A DNA stretch of 64,000 bases from Chionoecetes opilio (lineage: Eukaryota > Arthropoda > Malacostraca > Decapoda > Majidae). The DNA lies in contig JACEEZ010011664.1 of the NCBI GenBank assembly GCA_016584305.1, forward strand, positions 146,084 to 210,083. Direction: 5' to 3'. The notes under the pieces are model-generated. The model worked only from the letters and a program-made list of their open reading frames with translations. It searched no databases and was not told where the DNA came from. The translations under genes and the position numbers were made by a program. Shown here in pieces: positions 43,113 through 54,069 of this stretch; the stretch's first letter is position 1, and every line of letters starts with the position of its first letter.

Positions 43113-43980
43113 CACCACACCTGTCCCCTACACACTTGTACGCCTCGCAAACACCTGTAGCGCCTCGCACCACCATGTCCTACACCCATGTACGGCCTCG
43201 CAAGCACCTGTCACGAAAGACTCAAAATTAGTGTACGAACTAACTACTTTCAAATTCAATATACCTAATTCAAGAAAGGTTTTTTTGATTAGGCAAAGGG
43301 TTTGATTAATGTAAAACCTGTAATCCAAGAGAGAGGTTCTATGGACCAATGGGCTCGCGCCGTACCCGTGGCGGCGGCGGGACGGGGGCTAGCGCCGTAT
43401 AGTGGACGAGAACTGCGCGTTCGCTCATTAGGGCAGACAACCACACACTGGTGGTTTCGCTCATTAGGTCTGTAAACTGCACTCTTAGCCTCTCGCTTTA
43501 CCACATTACACCACACCTGTCACTACACACTTGTACGGCCATCGCAAGACACCTGTCACTACCACACCTGTACGGCTCGCAAGAACACCTGGGGTCACTA
43601 CACACCTGTACGCCTTCGCAACCACACCTGTCACTACACACCTGTACTGCTCGCACACACCTGTCACTATAAACCTGTACGGGCCTCGCACGGACCTGTC
43701 AATACACACCTGTACGGCCTCGCAACACACCTGTCACTACATACTCTACGGCTCCGCAAGGCGACACCCGTCACGACATAATCTGTACGGGCCCTCGCAA
43801 CACACCCGTCACTACACACCTGTACGGCCTCGCAACCAACCTGTCACTATACACCTGTACGGCCTCGCAAGGCACCTGTCACTACCACACCTGTACGGCC
43901 TCGCAACACAACCTTTACTGGCCTCGCAAGCACTGTCACTAACACACCTGTACGGCCCTCGCAACACACTGTTGTCTGTA
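43113..43980. repeat. 36-bp minisatellite (ACACCTGTACGGCCTCGCAA core)
   Basis: About three units at 43113-43210 and 12-13 units at 43507-43975, each CACCTGTCACTACA plus the core, with scattered 1-3 bp changes. The two arrays are separated by copy 2 of the duplicated block, so block plus array form a larger tandem unit. Confidence 0.92.
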
Positions 43981-44580
43981 TATCACCGTAAATAAATGAC
44001 TTGGAAGGTGCGGACGATGCACTAGGTTGGAAGTTTAGTAGGAGTAGGTGTTAATAGTAGTTGTAGGTGGTAATAGTAGTAGTAGGTGGTAATTTTTTTA
44101 AGGGTAGGTTTAAAAAAAAGTAGTAGTAATGGTGGTTAATATAGGCATCACATGCCAGCAGCCAACACCCAAGCAATGCCTGCCGAGCCCATGTATTGTT
44201 TTGGTTATTTCACAGACTGGGCGGATGGTGACTTCAGTATCTCGGCCACAGCTTAGCCCAGATCCGCGATCCATGTTAATAGATCAGTGGTGTTACCACG
44301 TGCTTGATGGGAGTAGTGGGTAGGGAGTCCACGGGGGTAGGTGTCATCAAGTGGTGGTGGGGAGTTAGGGGGAAGTAGACGAGGGGGGAGTGTCACCATG
44401 TGGTGGTGGATAATAGGGGGAAGGTAGTCGAGGGGGGAGTTTTATCACGTGGGGGTGGGAGTAGGGGAGTGCAGTCTGGGGTGGAGTGGAGGTGAATGAG
44501 AAGGGGGGGGGAAGGCGGAATGGGGTACAAAAAAAGGGGGGGAGCGGAATGGGTACAAAAAAGGGGGGGGAAGGCAGGGG
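43981..44580. repeat. Trinucleotide and purine-rich tandem repeats
   Basis: GTAGTAGGTGGTAATAGTAG units at 44030-44125. Three degenerate units of about 70 bp with AGTAGACGAGGGGGGAGTGT and CACGTGGTGGTGG at 44300-44470. AAAAAGGGGGGGAGCGGAATGGGTAC-like repeats (partly quoted) at 44510-44575. Confidence 0.75.
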
Positions 44581-44598
44581 TGAAGGAGCGCGTAAACG

Positions 44599-44621
44599 GT
44601 TTTTATCGTCACGATAAAAAC
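44599..44621. other. Perfect 11-bp palindrome
   Basis: GTTTTTATCGT and ACGATAAAAAC around one base. It is paired in context with the palindromic stretch at 44707-44733. Confidence 0.85.
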
Positions 44622-44706
44622 ATTACGGACGCATCCGATAGTGTCACGAAGCTGCTACATAGATAATGAACGCACGATAGGACTACGGAATACGCTGCGT
44701 GGGTAC

Positions 44707-44733
44707 AAAAATCGGGGAGCTTCCCGATTTTTT
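44707..44733. other. Hairpin centred on AGCT
   Basis: AAAAATCGGG and CCCGATTTTT flank GAGCTT. GCGTG/CACGC outside can extend the stem to about 44694-44742. Confidence 0.85.
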
Positions 44734-44742
44734 AAGCACGCA

Positions 44743-46431
44743 TAATTTTCGTGTTGGGACCTCGGCCGGAGCGCGGTCACGATGGACCCATAAACCAGGA
44801 CCAATGACGACGCCGCGCACTGCATTGTTGCGCTTTCGTGGTTCGATTATGGAATGTTGTGAAGGAGGGCTTAACGAGATATAAGGGTGGGAAGAGACTA
44901 CAATTTTACCGGGTTAGGTTATGTAGTAATTTATTTTTTATTTTTCATCTCTTCCCCCCCCCCCACCCCTTTAATTTACGTTTTAGAGTATTGATAGGAT
45001 TTTTGAAAGTATGAGAAAATAAAACCACTAATAAAGGTCGGAAATGACTAGAATTTTACCAAATGTGGTTCAGATTTCACATAGTTTAATTGAAACTTTT
45101 TCCACCCATATTTACATTATTGGTGGTACTAATTTGTGGCCATATAATGGTTACAGCAATGTAACAGTGTTGCGAGAAATAAATAAATGTCAGCATCAGA
45201 TTTTCATTGAAAACTATTTTTTCTCTGTGGTTGGGGCCTTGCGGGAGAGAGGCCTAGGCCATGGCCTACTCGGGCCCCCCCTAACAATTCGCCAGGCCCA
45301 GCGCCACAGGGAAACTTTATTGTAGGGGGTCTATGCTGTACGGTAGGGTTCGGGAACTAAAAAAAAGAAATGGCGACGCTATAGAAAACTATTTTAGGGG
45401 GGTCGATGCTGTAGAGGCTAATAATTGTCTGAGAATGGACAAGTAAAAAAAAAAAAAATCAAATACGGTCTCGTAACTGATACGGGTACCGGTATCGCCC
45501 CCCTCTCCTCTCCCCCCCCCCCCCCCCAAAACTGAAGTTAATTACCCCTCTAAACCCCCCCCCGGTGGGGACGTCCCGGTATTATCCCTCTAAACCGGTA
45601 TCGGCAATACCGGTATTTTCTTGATACGCACAACCCTACTGAGGACCAAAACGGGCGAGACAGGGGGCGTCAGCCCACGGGGTGTCCGCCAGGGCGTTTC
45701 AGCAGCTGGGTTCGTGGCATCTGTGTGATGACGTTGGCAGGGACAAGGTGTGGACACGTCCTGATCATCACGGTTAATCTCCCTTCAAATATGAGTTAGT
45801 AGATACTTTAATGATTAGGTAGGTGGGTGTGGTTATAAGGTGTGTGGGTGGGGGGGGTGTGGTTTGGGGGGGGTGTGGTATATCATAGTAGAAAAAGTAC
45901 ATGCAGGAAATATACAATTATGGTCCTACCTAACCTATAATGCCTTCTTCTTCTTCTTGTGACCGTTGTCGCTTAGTATCGCTATAGGTCCTCTTCAACT
46001 TTCGTCTCCTTCGAGACAAAATTTGTTACTCTTCCCTGTTATTCACTGGAAAGACATTTTGATCAGTTTTCAGTCCTTTGATTATCATCTAAGTCATTGT
46101 TTCTTTGTTTTTTATCTCCCAGCACTGCGTTAGGAACACTTTGTGAGGTTTACAATCCTTTCAGCAACAGGGCTCATGGTTAAAACAGCTCCAGCATGAG
46201 TGAGTTGAGCGGGCGTGGAAACAGAAGAAGAAGAGGAGACATAAGATGGACAAATGAGGTGAAAGGAAGAAGGAAGTTCTTTTTAAAAGGACAAGCAATC
46301 AGATAATAATGATGTGGAGAGGAAGGAACATAAAGTGAACCAAGGAGATGAGACACAGAGCAGATAAATACATACGACGGTTGAATGACATACGCCGGGA
46401 AAGAGGAAGAGATAGTAAACCTGGGGGGCAT
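44743..46431. other. Unassigned 1.7 kb with small repeats
   Basis: Two related A/T segments (GGGTGGGAAGAGACTACAATTTTACC-like at 44886 and GGTCGGAAATGACTAGAATTTTACC-like at 45035, only partly quoted), TACCGGTATC/CCGGTATC motifs at 45484-45625, GT- and G-rich repeats at 45830-45880. The 93-aa frame at 45044-45325 and the 83-aa minus frame at 46180-46431 match nothing I recognise. Confidence 0.4.
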
Positions 46432-46524
46432 TTTCGAACACTACTAAGACCATCTAGGGGACTAAGACCATCTTAGCGCTAGTGGACATTTTCGGAAGCA
46501 AATTTCGCTTCCGCTAAGACCAGA

Positions 46525-47394
46525 CACGCGAGGTTAAAACTAAGTGCTGTCACACGGACAATTTTTCTGGCAAATTACAGCCGGCACGCAAACGCGGCCC
46601 AAACTCTGATATAATTGCGAGTTCTAATGACACCATCGTGTTGGTCTTGACCCAATATTCTTGCAGAATATGGTCACCAAATTCCCACCACAAACCGTAT
46701 AATTATTTGACATTTTATTTTAAGCACGCTTCTAATTCAATATACAGAAGCTGAAATACATCGCTACAAAAGTGGCAAGAACCCGATATACAAGACGAAA
46801 TGTGAAGCCCTGTTACAATCTTGTACGTGTTTTAACAGCGATTTGAAGGATACACACCAAGACAATTTAAATGAGGTTATGGATGGATACATTTCCTGTT
46901 GACGTTCTATTAATAACTAAAATTTTCAGGGGGATACCAATTATATTGATTCACTTTGATGTGAATGTGAATGTTTTTGTATGAACGCACTTCCATACAC
47001 GAATCCATTTCAATCTCATTCACCAACCCTATTTGTGAACCAGTTTCTCCATGTTTCTCCCTATTTTTCCAAAGACGCTTCTTCAGATTACATCTTGAGA
47101 AGCCAAAAATTGCATTCAAATTATTTGTACCTCGAAAAGTCGTGCTGACCAAAACACGGCAAGGTGTTGCCTTTGCGAATAATTGCAGCATGAATATTGG
47201 AGAAAAGTTCGCCCATGTGACCGCGGGCTTAAGGCAGGGTTAGGGTCGTCTTAGCCCGCAATTTTCTACGTCAACCATAACAAACATGGTTATATTATTG
47301 GTTTTTTTTTTATTTTTTTTTTAAATTAAATTTATTATATTTTAGAGATATATAGTATATTAGGCTGTATAATACAATATATAGATATATATAG
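46525..47394. other. Unassigned sequence
   Basis: Ordinary composition with no frame longer than 93 aa (46910-47191, minus; mirrored by a 90-aa plus frame). 47300-47390 is TA-rich. No family recognised. Confidence 0.35.
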
Positions 47395-47650
47395 GTGTGG
47401 GCAAGACTACTCTATACTGGACTTGCTACTCGTGCCCCGTGCCAACCGCCCATGACCAGTGGAGGCCAGTTTTGCGATTCCTGCCATTTTTGAACTCCCT
47501 CACCTATTTCCATTACTAAGCTTTATCAGTATATATGAATATACCGTATCTTCGTAACTGTTTAGTTTTATAATATTATCAAAAAAAAACAGTTAAATAC
47601 ACTAAAGAAATGCCATTATGAGAGAGTGAAGAAATATGCATGAAGATTCC
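47395..47650. repeat. Solo arm of the large palindromic element
   Basis: Reverse complement of the right arm at 50770-50995: GGCAAGACTACTCTATACTGG, GCCAGTTTTG, TTTATCAGTATAT, ACCGT-ATCTTCGTAA, GAAGAAATATGCATGAA. Only one arm is present here. Confidence 0.75.
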
Positions 47651-47673
47651 ACAGAGCAAGTCATGAAGCCAGG

Positions 47674-48991
47674 GCAGGGATGATCGAAAATCCCTCGTAA
47701 GGGACCAACTTACGAGGTATGGCTACAAATAACCTTACGAGTGGGCTGAGGAGATGCTCGTACCGAGCCCCGTCACTACGTACGGTTATCGGTGGCTCCT
47801 GGGTGGGGACTAAGGGATATTCTAGGATATGTGTGGGAAAATTATGCTAACCAATCACAGAGCAGCGCCCTTCATGACGCGGCCTCTATATAAGCAATCA
47901 TCATGACTTCTCAGCTGTCAGGGAGCCCGATAAATAAATTTAAAGAGACTTCAAATGCGCTGTTATGCTAAAACGGCCGCTTTCCGAGAACGCGTCCCGC
48001 GGAGCGATTTAACCTAAATAACTACAACACTTAACACAAACTATCATAAACCCTTACCTAACCTTAAACCAGACCTAAACATAACTTAACCTAAACACTA
48101 TGTTTGCCGGTGTTGAGCTAAGATTGGCTGATTCCGAAATAGGGCGATTTTAGCTCACTATCGCCAGAATGTTACGATAATACATAGCTGCCTACATCAT
48201 AGCCTTTCAGAGTAATATTCTCCCAACTGATTACTACAGAGACGTACCCAGGGGTATATACCTTGATGCGCTGATCATGGTTCGAGTCTCGCGTGCCCGA
48301 AAAATAGTATCTATAGACCACCTGCTGGCCAGCGCCGTAGTATGCGTTCCGTGGCCCTGCGTACTCTGTTATAGTGGACAAGAACGGCGCGTTCGCTCCT
48401 TTAGGTCAGGACAAGCACACGGGGGGGCTAAACCGCACTTGTGACACACGTGACACTTGTGTGCAAGGATAGTAATAACTTTATAATATCCTTGCTTGTG
48501 TGTATACGTGCGCTGTGTACTAGTACGTCAGACATTTGATACCACCCACCACCCACCGCATCATTATAGCGCAAAACGTGTATGATGAACTACGTTTTGA
48601 TTCAAGAAGTGACCGATATTATATATTAATATATAGATTTGCCCTGATAGAAATTTAATTACAAAGTACTATAGGTATTGATGTTAATATGTATATATGA
48701 GTCAATGAAGCAATCAACACCATCACATTTCAAACAGCAAGCATGAAATGGCTCTACATACACAATAAAATAAAGTATAGTGATACAACTTGTAATTATT
48801 GTTTGTGACGTCTAGCCGCCTTCAAATTTCACGCCCTTAGGGAGTTAGGTGCTCCCGACCACCCTTAGCCTCGCGGTCCGTAGCAGTGAAAAAAAATGGT
48901 TTGAGCATATCCCTTAGAGGCGCTACGAGGGGGGTGGTAAGTCCCCTAGGGGAAGTACTTACGGCCCCGTAACTCTTTCGAGCATCTCTGC
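47674..48991. mobile_element. 1.3-kb TIR element with CCAGG target duplication, inserted in the Tc1 gene
   Basis: Ends GCAGGGATGATCGAAA and TTTCGAGCATCTCTGC are inverted repeats. CCAGG flanks both sides (47669-47673, 48992-48996). On the minus strand the Tc1 frame reads KSVDTW at the right junction and continues LHDLL at the left junction once the insert is ignored, so the insertion interrupted the transposase. Just inside the left end is a CTCGTAAG/CTTACGAG hairpin (47692-47718). It contains a promoter-like stretch (47851-47920) but no long open frame. The superfamily is not clear from a 5-bp duplication. Confidence 0.72.
47851..47920 (+). promoter_or_regulatory. Pol II core-promoter-like sequence inside the TIR element
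   Basis: CCAATCA at 47851, TATATAAG at 47887-47894, and an arthropod-type initiator TCAGCTG at 47912 whose A lies 26 bases from the start of the TATA box. Spacing of all three is right for a CCAAT/TATA/Inr promoter. No coding region follows within the element, so its use is untested. Confidence 0.45.
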
Positions 48992-49795
48992 CCAGGTGTC
49001 AACCGATTTTGCTTTGTGGCAGGGTGCATATCCTGCACGAAGTGTGGCTTGGGCACACCTCGAAGCAGTCAGGCAGATTGTCACACAGCAGTTCCAATAA
49101 TGTATATTGGTTCATTTCGACTCATTTTTGGGGAGCACCAAAAGTTTCAAACACCATGGAAGAGAAGCATCCCCACACCATTAAGGAATCTGGGACTCTT
49201 AGTGTTGGTGTGAAACTTTGGCGCTTACGGATCAATGCCGGGATGGCGATAAATCTCTTTTCCTGCTGCTGGTAACGTAAATTTTGGCTCATCACTCCAA
49301 ATACTTCCTTTCCAGTTCTCAGTATCCCAAGGGAGGTTCTTGCGGCAGAACTGAAGTCTGTTTGTCCTTATGAACCTTCCTTTTAGGAGAGGTTTTCAGG
49401 TCGGCAACAAAGTGTTTAAATCCAAGGTCGTCATGGACTCGACGTCGCACTGTCCTGACAGACACTTCACCAGCAGTACATGGTTATTTTCCTTTAATGT
49501 CTACCGGAAATACTGGGGACACTTATCAAACATCACGCTTGATGATGTTTAATGTTCTTGGGTGGGTTTTACGGGGCACCTGCCAGGGGTAATTTTTTCC
49601 CGGAAATCGTCGTCACCAGAGTTGAAATTGTGCACCCAACGGTGACATTCTCACCACTAACGCCTGTGTTTTCAGCAATATCTTTCACTGAGTGTTCCTG
49701 CTTGTGGAGTGACGAAATAGCACTAATGTCTACTTGTCACTGGTCTAACCTCCCATAGTCCACAGAAGAGGGCAGATAGAGGCCAAAACGCTCGT
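48992..49795 (-). pseudogene. Tc1/mariner transposase remnant (unit A)
   Basis: Read from 49790 downwards. The helix-turn-helix region DISAISSLHKQEHSVKDIAE then NTGVS (about 49670-49740). THPRTLNIIKRDV and TVRRRVHDDLGFKHF-like sequence (49410-49580). KTSPKRKVHKDK (about 49370-49400). NWKGSIWSDEPKFTL with WSDE at 49287-49298, the first conserved catalytic-core segment. A MVWGCFS block near 49160. APCHKAKSVDTW at 49003-49040, the DNAPCH region with the second catalytic Asp, its Asp split by a frameshift. At least five frameshifts. The C-terminal DDE/DD34 part is beyond the TIR insertion and mostly lost. Confidence 0.82.
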
Positions 49796-50234
49796 TGTCT
49801 TAAAAATGCCAACGGGCTGGCAATCCTCCGCGGCACCTGGCCTGCACAGCTGGTAATGGATCACTGGGTGTCGTGAGCTGAGCTCAGTGACAAACTGGAC
49901 AACACAAGATCACTGCCCAGGTACCCTGCAGAGTTGCCAAATGCCCAATAAAATTCAAATATGAGAGTATGTTAGTTTTTCTTAGTGTGCTCTGTGAACC
50001 GGTTTGCCTTTGTTATATAACGTAAAAATGCAGCGCTGCTCATGAGTGCAGAAATCCCTCTATCCACACTACTGCCAAAAGGTGATATAAATTGTTGAGT
50101 ATGCTTAATAGGACGTTAGGCGTAGTGGAATGCCGTCAAAGTATAAAATTCAAAGTAAAGAGCCATCCTTCATATTATTATCGAATGTGTTCTGCGCGTT
50201 AGGCATAAGACCGATGGACGCCACTATTTACGTC
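49796..50234. other. Tc1 5' flank and unassigned sequence
   Basis: TGAGCTGAGCTCA palindrome near 49877. The stretch recurs in unit B (57540-57950). No frame of note. Confidence 0.4.
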
Positions 50235-50880
50235 CCGCGTACTGTATAATATGATACACTGTATCTTCGTGGGGGTGGGGGGGGGGGGGAATGTTGTTCT
50301 ATATATAATATAGATAAAAAAACTGTAAATACACGTAAAGAATTCCATATGCGACTGAAGAAATATGCATGAACTTATATTCACTTAAAACTCTCGCAAT
50401 TTTTGGCCAAAATTTGCGTCGTGAAGACTTTTTCAGGAAACATATCAATAGAAGCAGATTTAATTAGCTTTCCATTTGCTATATTTCTTTTCTAATAAAT
50501 GAATTAGAACCATGCATAAATTAGCGTTAACTAAATAAAGTAAACATCATCCATCGGTAATTATCCGATAGGATTATGTATTTTTTTAGTTAACGCGAAT
50601 TTATGCCATAGTTATGATTCATTAATCAGAAAACGAAATATAAGCAATGGAAAAGCCTAAGAAACATCCCGATTCTTTCTATCGCTAGCATCTAAATGTT
50701 TTTCTCGCCAAAATATTAAATGCGATGAGTTCAAGTGAATATTAAGTTCATGCAATTTCTTACCAATCATAATGGCAGTTCTTTATTGCATTTTACTGTT
50801 TTTTGATGTGATGATAGATAGAACAAACATTTACGAAGATAACGGTATAATCATAATATACTGATAAACCATAGGAAGGG
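50235..50880. mobile_element. Large palindromic (foldback) element, unit A
   Basis: Arms of about 300 bp meet near 50557 at ATCGG-TAATTAT-CCGAT. Pairing blocks: CATAAATTAGCGTTAACTAA with TTAGTTAACGCGAATTTATG, GAAGAAATATGCATGAACTT with AAGTTCATGCAATTTCTTAC, and GATTCATTAAT-type with ATTAATGAATC-type. No coding. Copies: unit B 57955-58550 and the solo arm at 47395-47650. Confidence 0.82.
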
Positions 50881-52399
50881 GAAAAGGGAGTGATGTTCGG
50901 AAAATGGCAGGAATAACAAAACTGGCCTCCACTGGAAATAGCCCAAAATGAGTAAGCAAGTCCAGTATAGAGTAGTCTTTTGGTGTGGGCTATATATATA
51001 CTATATAATATATAGGGTGGGTTTGGGTGAAATTAGATATGATTTGGACAGAAACGGTTAGCAGATTAATTCTAACCATCAAAAACTCACCAGAAAAAAA
51101 TTCGTTAACACGATAATATCCACATACGGCTATGATGTGTGTGTGGGGATGAACAGGGAGAAGGAAGAGGCCAGGAGAGAAATAATAGAAGAAAAAAAGG
51201 AGACAGAGAGAGAGGAGAGCACCCCGGCGTGGTGACTGCACTGTGACTGTAGCAGCAAATAACATATCTGGCAACTCAAGGAGAAGGAATAAGAGGAGGG
51301 AGAGAAAAATAATAGAGAAAAAAAGGAGAGAGGTTAGACGAGATGAGAGAGAGAGAGGAGAATGATCCATCGGCGGGGTATACGTATTTCACGCCAAATA
51401 CAGATTGTGTCGGCACGCGCTGATTGGTTGAACGGAGGTGGTGGCACTAAGAAGGCGTTGGCCGTACGGTTTAGGCCCCGTACTATTAAACCTTCCGCCC
51501 GGGGCTGGGCGATCGCCTGCCGATGAGCAGGGTTGGCGGACGTGAGTGTCGCCACCGGTAAACCTTCTCCTATTCCGCTCGACTCTGGCGAAATAGCGCA
51601 GGAAATCACGGGAATTCAAGTTGTTTAAATCTACAGTCGACACCACTGCCCACGAAGTGACCCCCCGATGCTGGCTCTCTTAAGGCAAAACTCCTATATA
51701 CACTGTGATAAGGGGGATGCTCATTGACCTCATCAAGGAGTGGATTGAGGGCAATAGATGACAAAACTAACAAATTATATGCCGTTGATTGCACGTGTAG
51801 ATACTCTTCCAGACAGTGAGGTTATTAATCATTAAAGTTCGTTCATCACTGAACACGTGCAACACTATGTCACATGCTCCTAAGGCAGTTAATGTGATAT
51901 TAACCATTTAACCTTATTGGCCACCTAACTCGTACAAAGATAGGGTATATTATGGTATGGGCTTCCAAAAGTCCTCGGATTTTACCTACATCATCGATGT
52001 AGAATTATTCATTATGAATATTTTGACCCCATTTCCCCATGCTCAATTGAATAATAATGGTGGTACATGTTACTACCGAAAAATCTACCGTTATTCAGCC
52101 ATACTGTTTAAGTTAGGTTAAATTAGATTAGGTTAGAGGTGGGAGTTTGGTTAGTAGGTAACATAATAAAAAAAAAAAAAAAAATATCAATACTATGGCA
52201 GTGCGAAAGCGGAGCAATTATAGGTTTGCGTGGCGGGGGCGGGCACCCCCCACATCTGTAAACAAACATTGATTTGCGACAAAAACGAGTTGCCAGATTC
52301 ATTCAAAACAACATCAAAACTATTCAGGAAAACTAAGTTTTTCGACTCGAAATCAGTGAAGCACTTCCGAAATTTTACCAAAGATAGTCTGATAGTTAT
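50881..52399. other. Unassigned repeats of unit A
   Basis: Contains two related A/G-rich segments (51170-51240 and 51280-51360: GAGAGAAATAATAGAAAAAAAGGAGA-like, then CGGCGTGGT/CGGCGGGGTATACG; partly quoted) that repeat each other within 150 bp. The region also recurs in unit B (58800-59100). Frames up to 126 aa (50990-51370, minus) are low complexity. A 15-base A run lies at 52168-52183. Confidence 0.5.
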
Positions 52400-53460
52400 A
52401 GTTTAAACTCGCTCACTAATCTAACGTGCAAACAATATATCATATACTCCAGTAGTGATAGTATTAAAGATCAATCACCAATCAATCAATCAATATTAAA
52501 GATCAATCACACTTAAACCTAAAATGGTAACAAATCGATCATATACTTCCAAGTAGTTGTATTATTTGAATATAATTTATCACGCTTACCTAACATGCAG
52601 CAATCGATCATACTTCCAGTATCGATATTAAAGATCATCACTTTTTAATGGGGATTTGGCCTTAGTGATAGGTAAAAATGTGGGTTAGGTTAGTGAGTGT
52701 TAAAGGTAGGGTTAGGTTAGTTAATATTTCCTATCTTAATGGTTACAGGAGTTTCGTACAACAGTTGTCGTAACAGGTTTTGTTAGTGTTTCGTACACTG
52801 ATTTTGAGTTTTTTCGTACATACGTGATGTCGTTTCGTAACTAGTAGTAAAGTTAAACTGAAGTCTGAGTGTACGAAAACGGACGATGGTTTCAAGAGAT
52901 TACGAAAAAAATTTTTGGTGTACTAATCTAATGGTTGTACTGGAAACAACTTGTTGTACGAACTGACTGCACCCGCTCCTATCTATACCCACTCCTTCCT
53001 ACTTAAAAGATCTTATATCTATGAAAAAGTAGTGATTTCCGACGGAAAATCATTGAGTAATGTTTCTCAGAATCTGTTTAGTAAACAGAAACAATACATC
53101 ATTAACCTAACATCACCACTTAACATGCAACAATCGACATATACTTCCAGTAGTTATAGGAATAATTAAATAGTTCACCACTTAACCTAACCTGAAAAAT
53201 CTATCAGATACTTCCCCCCCATTTTCCCCCCATGTAGATAATGAATCATTAAATATAGTTACCACTTAACCTAACATGCGGGGGTATACACACTATCAAA
53301 GACTCCAGTAGTGATATGAATATTTAAATATAGTCACCACTTAACCTAACCTGCAAACAAAAATCTATCAGATAATCCCAGTAGTGATGTGAATATTTAA
53401 ATATAGTTCCCCACTTTAAACCTAACATGCCACAATCAATCATAGCTTCAAAGGGGGCAA
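52400..53460. repeat. About 70-bp tandem satellite with TTAACCTAAC
   Basis: Units contain CACTTAACCTAACATGCA, AATCGATCATATACTTCCAG and TAGTGATATGAATATTTAAA. About four units lie at 52400-52650 and five at 53100-53460, separated by a TTTCGTAC-type repeat. The array recurs in unit B at 60010-60970. Confidence 0.82.
52685..53110 (+). repeat. TTTCGTAC-type repeat, copy A1
   Basis: Blocks GGTTACAGGAGTTTCGTACA, TACGTGATGTCGTTTCGTA, GTGTACTAATCTA and GTGATTTCCGACGGAAAA. A second copy of the same order is at 54340-54730; both recur in unit B (60230-60620 and 61840-62170). An inverted copy is at 41872-42010. Confidence 0.82.
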
Positions 53461-54069
53461 GGGTTGATATTAATTCATTTAATTCATTCCCACCAAACAC
53501 AAGTACAAAGACAAAACAATATATAGGTTTGTGATATTAAAACATTAGGAAATGCTTTCAGTATGTATATTACCAACCAACTTTTAATTCCAACTCAGTC
53601 TCGTCAGAACAAATCTAGGCTGTCTTTCTGTCTTTCACAGTTCTACCTGGCCAATCTGATACTTTCTGCTTTGTGGATCAAGGCATTTAATCTTCAAAAT
53701 CTAGCAGTGCGTCCATAATCTGGAAAATAGTATATGAAACAAATAAAATCTAACATCCATCTTAAATATAGTGTAAGTGACTTTTAAATAGAGAAAATAA
53801 ATAGCCAAAAATAAGTATCAGAATAAATTCAAAAATATTAAAAACTATTCATGACAAAGTTTCGTCCTCAAAAACAGTAAGACCCATAAATGAAAATTTA
53901 ATTAGGTTAGTGAACTAGCAAGGGGGTTCCGGGGGGGCAAGGCCCCAGTTATATCAGGAGGGTATGTTCATATGGGGAGTATTGGTTGAAACTGCATATT
54001 TATCCTTCTAATGTAAAAAAAATTGTAACTCATTCAATTTCATCTTGATTAACCAAATAAATAAAATGT
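53461..54069. other. Unassigned AT-rich sequence of unit A
   Basis: No frame above 60 aa that I can support. GCTGTCTTTCTGTCTTTCAC and GGGGGTTCCGGGGGGGCA mark its equivalents in unit B (61020-61560). Confidence 0.35.

Noticed and set aside
43113..43980. CRISPR-like regular repeat
   Set aside because: Units are contiguous with no unique spacers, and the surroundings are eukaryotic transposons; it is a minisatellite.
48240..48300. B-box-like GGTTCGAGTCT near 48269
   Set aside because: No A box or cloverleaf can be built around it; not called as a tRNA or SINE.
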